Below, in pieces: positions 7,157 through 12,918 of a stretch of DNA of 18,281 nucleotides. Made by a program: the position numbers and the translations under genes. Source of the stretch: DATAYF01 sp036272735 (lineage in GTDB: Bacteria; Chloroflexota; Ktedonobacteria; Ktedonobacterales; Ktedonobacteraceae); the NCBI GenBank assembly GCA_036272735.1, contig DATAYF010000523.1, forward strand, positions 1-18,281, written 5' to 3'. The notes under the pieces were generated by a model. It made no database searches and had not been told where the DNA came from. It saw nothing but the letters and a program-made list of their open reading frames with translations. How positions within the stretch are numbered: the stretch's first letter is position 1; each line of letters starts with the position of its first letter.

Positions 7157-8749
7157 ATGCAAGAGAGTAGCGCGAGCGCGCCCATAGAAAAGCAGGTGTC
7201 GCCACTGGCTGTAGAGATGCGCGATATCAGCAAGTCCTGGTCGGGCGTTATCGCCAACGATCATGTGCAGCTAGCCGTGGCGAAAGGCGAAATTCATGCC
7301 CTGGTGGGCGAGAATGGCGCGGGTAAATCGACGCTTATGAACATCCTCTACGGATTGATCAAAGCGAATAGCGGCGACATTCATATCAACGGCCAGGCTG
7401 TGCAGATCAAGGGGCCGCGCGACGCCATTAAGCTGGGCATCGGCATGGTGCACCAGCATTTTATGCTCATTCCACCGCTCACAGTGGCTGAAAATATCGT
7501 GCTGGGACTGGAGCCCGGTGGCGTGGGAGCCGCTTTTGACCGCCGCAAAGCCTATGCCGCTATCAAAGCCTTGAGTGCCCAGTATGGCCTACCCATCGAC
7601 CCCAACATCAAAGTAGAAAAGCTCCCTATTGGCCTGCAACAACGCGTGGAAATTTTGAAAGTACTCTACCGTGGAGCGGACATTCTGATCATGGATGAGC
7701 CGACTGGCGTGCTCACTCCGCAGGAAACGGGTGAGCTGTTCGCCGTGCTGCGTGGCCTGGTGAAGCAGGGTAAAACAGTCATCTTCATTACGCACAAACT
7801 GCGCGAGGTCTTAGAATTTACCGATACCATCACTGTATTGCGGCGTGGCAAAAACGCGGGCGAACTGGTTTCGCGCACCACCAACCAGGCAGAAATCGCG
7901 CGTATGATGGTCGGGCGCGACGTGCTGCTACGTGTGGATAAGCAACCGGGCCATGCTGGCCCGGTTGTGCTGCAAGCCAGCGACGTGCATGCCGAGTCGG
8001 ATCGTGGGCTGGAGGTATTACACGGTATCAACCTGGAGGTGCGCGCTGGCGAAATTGTAGGTATCGCAGGCGTGGAGGGCAACGGACAAAGCGAGTTGAT
8101 TGAGGTGCTCACCGGTATGCGCAAAGCCACACGCGGAAACATCACAATCACCAGGGTAAACGATGGACAGGTAGGCAAAACCACCGATATCACGACGTTC
8201 GATGCTCGCAAAGCACGCCTGGCTGGCCTGGCGCACATCCCTGAAGACCGACGCGAGAGCGGGCTGGTGATGACCGATTCTATCGAGGATAATACGATCC
8301 TGGGCATCGCGCGCTGGCCGCAATTCTCACACAACGGCATCTTTTTACGCCTCACGCATATCACTAACTGGGCTAAGAAGCTGGTGAGCGACTTCGACGT
8401 GCGCACCCCCTCGGTCGAGGTACCGGCGCGGGCGCTCTCAGGTGGCAATCAGCAAAAAGTCATCATTGCCCGCGAGATGGCCTGTAATCCGCAAGCTCTG
8501 ATCGCAGCCCAGCCCACTCGTGGCGTGGATATTGGGGCCATCGAGTTCATTCATCGCCGCCTGGTTGAAGAGCGCGACGCGGGCAAAGCTGTGCTGGTCG
8601 TCTCAGCGGAATTGGAAGAAATTCGCTCGTTGGCAGATCGTATCGTTATAATGTACGAGGGGCAGATTGTGGATATCGTGGGACCCGAAACCTCGGAGGA
8701 GCAGCTCGGTATCCTGATGACCGGTGGCAGCCTGCAAAGAAGCGCGTGA
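7157..8749 (+). CDS. ABC transporter ATPase with two nucleotide-binding domains (NupO/YufO-like)
   Basis: A 530-residue fused double ATPase that powers the importer formed with the two upstream permeases. Domain 1 (about 17-250) has Walker A GENGAGKST at 51-59, Q-loop near 100, signature LPIGLQQR at 156-163, Walker B ILIMDEPT at 176-183 and switch His213. Domain 2 (about 270-520) has a degenerate Walker A EGNGQSEL at 307-314, where Lys is Gln, an intact signature LSGGNQQK at 427-434, and a Walker B with Gln for Glu (AAQPTRGVD). This asymmetry is usual in sugar and nucleoside importers of this class: only one composite site hydrolyses ATP. GAGGAG is 8 nt from the ATG. Usually the ATPase gene precedes the permease genes; here it is last. 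Confidence 0.93.
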   Translation: MQESSASAPIEKQVSPLAVEMRDISKSWSGVIANDHVQLAVAKGEIHALVGENGAGKSTLMNILYGLIKANSGDIHINGQAVQIKGPRDAIKLGIGMVHQHFMLIPPLTVAENIVLGLEPGGVGAAFDRRKAYAAIKALSAQYGLPIDPNIKVEKLPIGLQQRVEILKVLYRGADILIMDEPTGVLTPQETGELFAVLRGLVKQGKTVIFITHKLREVLEFTDTITVLRRGKNAGELVSRTTNQAEIARMMVGRDVLLRVDKQPGHAGPVVLQASDVHAESDRGLEVLHGINLEVRAGEIVGIAGVEGNGQSELIEVLTGMRKATRGNITITRVNDGQVGKTTDITTFDARKARLAGLAHIPEDRRESGLVMTDSIEDNTILGIARWPQFSHNGIFLRLTHITNWAKKLVSDFDVRTPSVEVPARALSGGNQQKVIIAREMACNPQALIAAQPTRGVDIGAIEFIHRRLVEERDAGKAVLVVSAELEEIRSLADRIVIMYEGQIVDIVGPETSEEQLGILMTGGSLQRSA

Positions 8750-8767
8750 TACGCGTATCACTGTATG

Positions 8768-8826
8768 TTAACACATAGAAATACCTGTATGTGTCCCGGA
8801 CACATACAGGTATTTCTATGTGTTAA
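8768..8826. terminator. 29-bp-arm near-perfect palindrome between convergent genes
   Basis: Arms 8768-8796 and 8798-8826 are exact reverse complements (29 bp) around a single central C. The element lies 18 nt after the importer ATPase stop and 17 nt before the stop of the convergent gene at 8844. It is therefore placed to terminate both transcripts. Neither strand has a T-tract beside it. Confidence 0.75.
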
Positions 8827-8843
8827 TTGTCATAAAAGCAACG

Positions 8844-9722
8844 TCATATTTTGATTTTATCGTTGCCGTTCGATGGTCTGAACTTCGTGCCATCATTGAC
8901 GAACACCAGGACCTGGTCTTGCGTGGGCAAATGCACGTGTACAATCATATCCGGCTTACCGTCCCCGGTCACATCGCGAAACTCCAGGGTGACAGGCGCG
9001 CTCTCACCGCCGGAATTGGCGATGTAGACGGGAGCCACGTAGGTCACGGCTTTGGAGGGATCGCCAGCCATAAACTCGACGATTACCGCTTGACGATTGA
9101 GATTGACGGCGATAAAATGGCTGGGATGTTGCGGACTATCGTGGTTATGTCCAACCACGGCATCCATCTGGAAGGTGCGCGGAGAGCCATAGCGCAGATC
9201 ATCGTAACGTTGGATACCCCAGGCCAATGCCGACGAGCCAACCATCCACAAAACGAGCGCCCCAAGCATACCCACACCAATATAAAAGAGCCAGTGCGGG
9301 TGACGCCGTGGTTTTGGCTCTTCTGGTGGTTGTGTGGTCGTTTTCGAGCGGTTGGAGCGTTGGGGAGCGGTATTTTTCGTTGTTGGTTGACGACGCGTTG
9401 AAGTGCCAGTAGTAGAGGATGCAGGCGCGTTTGCCCGACTCTGCTTTAACCCCTGCGGACCCGTGGTCCGGCTCTGTTGTGAGCCAGTCGTACGGTTCAG
9501 TTGCAAGCCCTGCGAACCGGTACGACGCACAACGCTGGAACCAGAATGGGGAGGTTCAAAGACATCATCGGAGTAAGGAGCGTCGGTCTGCGTCTGGGGA
9601 TAGGTCGATGATCTCCTATTGTTCGTAGGATACGAATACGGCAAAAAAATGGCGTCATCTTGTGGCTCGGTATCCGGCCTCATACGCCGCCTGTTTTGCA
9701 CCCTGTCACCATCCTGCGGCAT
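8844..9722 (-). CDS. Single-pass membrane protein with FG-GAP-like extracytoplasmic domain
   Basis: The product is 292 residues. Residues 1-142 are polar and disordered, rich in Arg, Ser, Thr and Gln, with an imperfect RTTGxQ-type repeat around 67-96. A basic patch (KPRRH) precedes one transmembrane helix at about 144-168. The remaining 120 residues should face outside and include DVTGDGKPDMIV at 250-261, the calcium-binding DxTGDGxxD loop of FG-GAP/VCBS repeats, flanked by beta-type sequence. No enzyme motif is visible and I do not recognise the full protein. One FG-GAP unit is far short of a full propeller, so this may be a small ligand-binding or structural domain. AAGGGAG at 9727-9733 precedes the ATG by 4 nt. 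It is monocistronic, with a promoter at 9810-9839. Confidence 0.75.
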   Translation of the reverse strand: MPQDGDRVQNRRRMRPDTEPQDDAIFLPYSYPTNNRRSSTYPQTQTDAPYSDDVFEPPHSGSSVVRRTGSQGLQLNRTTGSQQSRTTGPQGLKQSRANAPASSTTGTSTRRQPTTKNTAPQRSNRSKTTTQPPEEPKPRRHPHWLFYIGVGMLGALVLWMVGSSALAWGIQRYDDLRYGSPRTFQMDAVVGHNHDSPQHPSHFIAVNLNRQAVIVEFMAGDPSKAVTYVAPVYIANSGGESAPVTLEFRDVTGDGKPDMIVHVHLPTQDQVLVFVNDGTKFRPSNGNDKIKI

Positions 9723-9809
9723 GGCTCTCCCTTTCTCTTGCTTCCGGGTATATGCTCTGTTCTTGATTAGAAGCTTCTACTAGCTTTTTCCAGATCTCCA
9801 TTGAAAAGT

Positions 9810-9839
9810 ATCATACTATTACTTTGACCCTACCGTCAA
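9810..9839 (-). promoter_or_regulatory. Sigma-70-like promoter of the membrane-protein gene
   Basis: On the minus strand TTGACG (9834-9839) is followed after 18 nt by TATGAT (9810-9815). Transcription should start near 9803, giving a leader of about 80 nt before ATG 9722. Confidence 0.6.
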
Positions 9840-9988
9840 TTTACATTGCTTCAATATACAGCAGAACGTTGTATCGCTGCTTACCTCATCGTCTTTACAA
9901 TAGAAAATTTACTCTATATCACCTGACGCACTATACAAGAGTTATACGTTTCGCAATACGGAACAGATACATTGATTTGTAGCAACTT

Positions 9989-10046
9989 GCTATATTGATG
10001 GATATCGCTCCTGTTTGCAAACAGGAGCGATATCCATCAATATAGC
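9989..10046 (-). terminator. 29-bp-arm perfect palindrome after the PHP gene
   Basis: Bases 9989-10017 and 10018-10046 are exact reverse complements with no spacer: a 58-nt perfect palindrome centred on TTTGCAAA. It starts 3 nt after the stop of the leftward PHP gene. On the minus strand no T-tract follows. Confidence 0.75.
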
Positions 10047-10049
10047 GCA

Positions 10050-10904
10050 TTATGCGACGGTCACGCCTAAACGCGCGAGCAGGGGGCGGCTGGTTTCGGC
10101 ACGGTACTTGATAGGCATGCGGCTGGCAATGCCGTGGGAATCGGAACCGGTGCTCAGCAGCAGATTATGCTTGTTGACATAGTCGAGATACATCTGCCTG
10201 CTTTCCTCATTATGATAGGGATGATAGACCTCGATGCCGTCGATGGGAACCTCGGCGCGCAACTGATCCAGCAGCGCTGTGTCGTAATAAGTAAAATTGC
10301 TGTCGCGTCGGCCGGGATGCGCCATAATGCAGGTTGCCCCGCTCTGGTGCGCCGCCTCGACCGCTTCTCCCATAGTCGCGAGGATCGAGTGAAAACCAGC
10401 CTCGCGAATCATGCGCATGGCTGTTTGCCAATCTGACGTGTGCTGATGTTCCATGAGCAGATAAGCATTGTCGGAGGGACGGTGCAATTTGCCATCATGC
10501 TCCGCCAACAATGCTTCTTGACGAGGAAAGTCGTAGCCGCGTTTCCGCAATTCCTCGTTCACCTCGTGAGTATTCTCTAGCTGCAAGGCGACGATTTTCT
10601 CGGTCAGCGGCTTGAGGGCGCTTTGCGCAGGATCAAAGCCATAACACAACAGGTGAGCCACGTGGCCGTGCCATTGCGTGCTCATCTCGACGCCCGGCAA
10701 GACTGGCAAATTTTTCGCGGCCGCCAGCGCCTGTATCTCCGCGACCTTATCGACGCGATCATGATCGGTTACCGCAACCAGATCGAAGCCCTGTTCCGCC
10801 AGGTAATCGATCAACCGTTGCGCGGGCCAACGGCCATCGCTATAGGTAGTATGCATATGCAAATCAACAGCCGCATCGGGTTTCAACGTGAATTGTGCAG
10901 TCAA
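10050..10904 (-). CDS. PHP-domain metal-dependent phosphoesterase
   Basis: A 284-residue cytoplasmic protein of the PHP superfamily, in the group that includes YciV/RNase AM-type 3',5'-nucleotide phosphatases. The metal ligands are visible in order: DLHMHTTYSDG with His16 and His18, TDHD at 46-49, PGVEMS with Glu73, HLLCYGF near 84, MAHPGR with His196, GIEVYHP near 223-229, and GSDSHG with Asp255 and His257. All expected ligands are present, so it should be an active hydrolase using two or three metals; the substrate (nucleotide bisphosphate, RNA 5' end or other) is not determined. The start is TTG at 10904: AAAGGAG at 10913-10919 is 8 nt upstream, and the nearby ATG is out of frame. It is monocistronic. 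Confidence 0.88.
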   Translation of the reverse strand: MTAQFTLKPDAAVDLHMHTTYSDGRWPAQRLIDYLAEQGFDLVAVTDHDRVDKVAEIQALAAAKNLPVLPGVEMSTQWHGHVAHLLCYGFDPAQSALKPLTEKIVALQLENTHEVNEELRKRGYDFPRQEALLAEHDGKLHRPSDNAYLLMEHQHTSDWQTAMRMIREAGFHSILATMGEAVEAAHQSGATCIMAHPGRRDSNFTYYDTALLDQLRAEVPIDGIEVYHPYHNEESRQMYLDYVNKHNLLLSTGSDSHGIASRMPIKYRAETSRPLLARLGVTVA

Positions 10905-10970
10905 AAATCATGCTCCTTTATATCATGTTATGTGAAATACAACATCTCCTTTAGCATGGTACCACATGAG

Positions 10971-11047
10971 TTGCCGCCTGCGGCGGCAAGAGAGAGGGGA
11001 AGGGCTAGGGCACAGCCCTAGAGCCCAGTCAGGGGGCGCTCCCCCTG
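10971..11047 (-). terminator. Cluster of three GC-rich hairpins after the DUF554 gene
   Basis: TTGCCGCC/GGCGGCAA at 10971-10989, CTAGGGC/GCCCTAG at 11005-11021 and CAGGGGG/CCCCCTG at 11030-11047 are three perfect stems in tandem. The last is 12 nt from the stop of the leftward DUF554 gene. The block is much more GC-rich than its surroundings. It reads like a composite interspersed repeat acting as a terminator ahead of the PHP promoter. Confidence 0.55.
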
Positions 11048-11059
11048 CAATCTCGCTCT

Positions 11060-11809
11060 TTAGTGGCCGCCCAGGCCAAAATCCAGGGGAATGCCCCAGG
11101 TGTTGAGCAGAACCACGATTAAGGGGGCGATAATCAGCGCGGGCAACATATTGGCAATCTTGATGCGTTTGATATCGAGAATATTGAGCGCCAGGCCGAT
11201 CAGGATCACGCCACCCACTGCCCCCAGCTCGATGATGCGCGGCTGCGAACCCATACTAGCGTTCGGGACCGTGACGAGTAGCGGCTTGAGCAGACCTGCC
11301 AACAGAGAAATGCCACCCTGGATAACCAGGATCGTCGCTCCGGCAAATAAGGTGCCAATACCAAACGTGCTGGCAAAAATAATTGCGGAAAAGCCATCCA
11401 GCACCGCCTTGATTGCCAACAGGCTAAAATCGTGTGAGAGGCCATCGTTTAGTGAGCCGATAATGGTCAATGGTCCTACGCAAAATTGCAGGCTCGCGAG
11501 CACGAAGGCCAGCGTAAAATTCTGCTGGCTACCTGGACGATCAAAGCGCTGTTTGAGCCAATCCCCCAGGTGATTGATGCCACTATCGATATCGATTAAT
11601 TCACCGATCACTGAGCCGATGACCAGGGCCAGCAAGGGAATAAGCGCATTCTCGGTCTTGATAGCATTGGAAACGCCGAGCACGATGGTGATCAGCCCTA
11701 ATCCGGCGATGACGATATGCTTTATGCGATCAGGCAAGCGCTGACCAATTAACAAACCAAAAATGCCACCGACCATGACTGTCGCAAAGTTAATGAATGT
11801 ACCAACCAT
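11060..11809 (-). CDS. DUF554 family membrane protein (YqgA/YdfK-like)
   Basis: A 249-residue polytopic inner-membrane protein with about seven hydrophobic helices. It opens with the family-typical MVGTFINFATVMVGGIFGLL and continues with GLGLITIVLGVSNAIKT, VIGSVIGELIDID, a conserved FCVGPLTIIGSLNDGL segment, and a Gly/Leu-rich C-terminal half. Length and motif order fit DUF554, whose transport substrate is not known to me; small-molecule or ion transport is plausible. The start is ATG 11809, with GAGGAGGG at 11817-11824 placed 7 nt upstream. A minus-strand TATAAT at 11855-11860, just after the tandem hairpins, may be its -10 box, though no good -35 is seen. It is monocistronic. Confidence 0.88.
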   Translation of the reverse strand: MVGTFINFATVMVGGIFGLLIGQRLPDRIKHIVIAGLGLITIVLGVSNAIKTENALIPLLALVIGSVIGELIDIDSGINHLGDWLKQRFDRPGSQQNFTLAFVLASLQFCVGPLTIIGSLNDGLSHDFSLLAIKAVLDGFSAIIFASTFGIGTLFAGATILVIQGGISLLAGLLKPLLVTVPNASMGSQPRIIELGAVGGVILIGLALNILDIKRIKIANMLPALIIAPLIVVLLNTWGIPLDFGLGGH

Positions 11810-11860
11810 TCAGAGTCCCTCCTCATAGATATAACGCGGTAGTACGCTTGCCTTATTATA

Positions 11861-11925
11861 ACAAACGACCTCCGCAAGGGAGGTCGTTTGTGGAGGGGAT
11901 GCGCTTTTCTGCAAGCGCATCCCCT
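11861..11925 (-). terminator. Tandem 13-bp hairpins after the transglycosylase gene
   Basis: Two perfect stems sit back to back: 11861-11873 with 11879-11891 (loop GCAAG) and 11894-11906 with 11913-11925 (6-nt loop). They lie about 90 nt downstream of the stop of the leftward gene at 12017 and just upstream of the DUF554 promoter region. They have no T-tract, apart from a TTGTTATAAT run that may belong to the next promoter. Termination of the upstream transcript is the likely role. Confidence 0.6.
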
Positions 11926-12016
11926 GGCACCGTGCATCTTTACACACGGCACCATGCGGCATGGAAGTTGTGGTGAAAAAACTACCAATGCGACGACTAT
12001 CGATATACTACGCCAA

Positions 12017-12706
12017 TTAGGGCTGGCAAGACCACTCGCGCCAGCTATAACCGTCGCGCACGAACACCTCGTGTGCGGCTGCAATATTCGCGTACGCGTT
12101 GTAAGGCGATTGGCCTGCCTGCGAAGTGGTGCTCCAGGTGCTCGGCAAGAACTGGAAGACGCCAGCAGCGCCACTCGCGCTATTCGTCGCCTGTGGGTTA
12201 AAGCCAGATTCGCAGCGGGCCACGTTAAGGGCGCTGCCTGCATTTGCTCCAAAGACCTGGCTGATCATGCCCGGAATGCTGCCACTGGTGGTGGGCGCGG
12301 CAGTGGGGGCAGATTGATGATACTGTTGTACCGGAGGCTGCTGTACTGGAGGCTGCTGTACTGGAGGTTGCTGTACCGGGGCATACGACGTTGTATGCGT
12401 AGTTCCAGAAATGCAGATACTTTGATCAACAAAAATCAGATTAGGGTTGCTAATACCGTTTGTTGATGCAAGGGTCGACCAGCGTGTACCGTACTGAGCA
12501 GCAATCCCGCTCAACGTCTCGCCGGAGCGCACAATGTGCGTCGTGCCATCACAAACCGTTGCTGCATGGGCACTCGTCCCCCCAGTGACGAACATCGTGG
12601 CAACAAGGACCATTAATCCTAGCGCCATCGACCCAAACTTTATAATTGAACTCTTTTTGACATCCTGTTGTAAGAACTTGCTTATGTGCTTATGTAAGAG
12701 CAACAT
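12017..12706 (-). CDS. Secreted LysM plus lytic-transglycosylase-like protein
   Basis: A 229-residue exported cell-wall protein. There is a signal peptide (basic region, then hydrophobic 25-40, cleavage after AHA near 48). A LysM peptidoglycan-binding domain follows at about 56-99 (HIVRSGETLSGIAAQYG to ICIS), then a linker with four PVQQP units at 109-128, and a C-terminal SLT/Rpf-like domain at 143-229. The catalytic Glu is probably Glu166 in ARCESGFNP, supported by GAAGVFQFLPSTW and the terminal W..WSCQ. It should cleave glycan strands during growth, division or spore germination (inference). I chose ATG 12706; AAAGGAG at 12709-12715 is only 2 nt away, so TTG 12703 (5 nt) is an alternative. 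The 55-residue upstream extension lacks a ribosome site and overlaps a folded leader. Confidence 0.85.
   Translation of the reverse strand: MLLLHKHISKFLQQDVKKSSIIKFGSMALGLMVLVATMFVTGGTSAHAATVCDGTTHIVRSGETLSGIAAQYGTRWSTLASTNGISNPNLIFVDQSICISGTTHTTSYAPVQQPPVQQPPVQQPPVQQYHQSAPTAAPTTSGSIPGMISQVFGANAGSALNVARCESGFNPQATNSASGAAGVFQFLPSTWSTTSQAGQSPYNAYANIAAAHEVFVRDGYSWREWSCQP
12323..12382 (-). repeat. 15-bp tandem repeat encoding the PVQQP linker
   Basis: Four head-to-tail 15-bp units, nearly identical (two exact: CTGCTGTACTGGAGG), encode the Pro/Val/Gln linker between LysM and the catalytic domain. Such in-frame repeats can change copy number by slippage and so change linker length. Confidence 0.8.
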
Positions 12707-12740
12707 AACTCCTTTCGTAGACCCACAACTTCCACTAAAC

Positions 12741-12812
12741 GTCTCAACATGCACATCTGCGTACTCACGCAGATCTATGCGATAGATACATTTACATGCA
12801 TTCGTGTGAGAC
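12741..12812 (-). promoter_or_regulatory. Structured 5' leader of the LysM/transglycosylase gene
   Basis: On the transcribed minus strand GUCUCA (12812-12807) pairs with UGAGAC (12746-12741), and a second helix pairs 12797-12801 with 12749-12753. Inside are two hairpins: AUCUAU-CGC-AUAGAU (12787-12773) and an 8-bp stem with a 4-nt loop (12774-12755). The two share two bases, so they may compete. The structure ends 34 nt before the start codon. It does not match the c-di-AMP (ydaO) consensus, a class known upstream of some cell-wall hydrolases. Confidence 0.4.
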
Positions 12813-12818
12813 CGACTC

Positions 12819-12845
12819 AGCATACCATGAAATACTAAGAGGCAA
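12819..12845 (-). promoter_or_regulatory. Extended -10 promoter of the LysM/transglycosylase gene
   Basis: On the minus strand TGGTATGCT gives an extended -10 (TATGCT at 12819-12824, TG at 12826-12827). TTGCCT (12840-12845) is a weak -35 at a short 15-nt spacing. The predicted start, about 12812, coincides with the first base of the folded leader. Confidence 0.45.
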
Positions 12846-12864
12846 GCTGAAACACGAAGAACCA

Positions 12865-12880
12865 TAGCCATAAATGGCTA
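12865..12880 (-). terminator. Weak hairpin after the MFS gene
   Basis: TAGCCA (12865-12870) and TGGCTA (12875-12880) form a 6-bp stem with a 4-nt loop, about 40 nt past the stop of the leftward transporter gene. There is no T-tract. It is much weaker than the other gene-end hairpins here, so some read-through into the LysM gene is possible. Confidence 0.3.
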
Positions 12881-12918
12881 CCTACGGGAGAAGTGGGGAA
12901 ACAATCATGCTTTTTTCT

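Larger units (their letters stand above)
9723..10049. other. AT-rich intergenic region between two leftward genes
   Basis: The left part holds the ribosome binding site (9727-9733) and promoter (9810-9839) of the membrane-protein gene. The right end holds the long palindrome that ends the PHP gene (9989-10046). Bases 9845-9985 are AT-rich, and I see no ORF, repeat or RNA signature there. Confidence 0.5.

Noticed and set aside
7666..8448. 260-codon open frame on the minus strand inside the importer ATPase gene.
   Set aside because: It is antisense to a clear ABC ATPase with all motifs in order, has Ser/Arg/Pro-rich shadow composition, and has no domain pattern.
12741..12812. c-di-AMP (ydaO) riboswitch upstream of the LysM/transglycosylase gene.
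   Set aside because: The leader is too short and lacks the conserved G-rich ydaO core segments; it is kept only as an unclassified structured leader.
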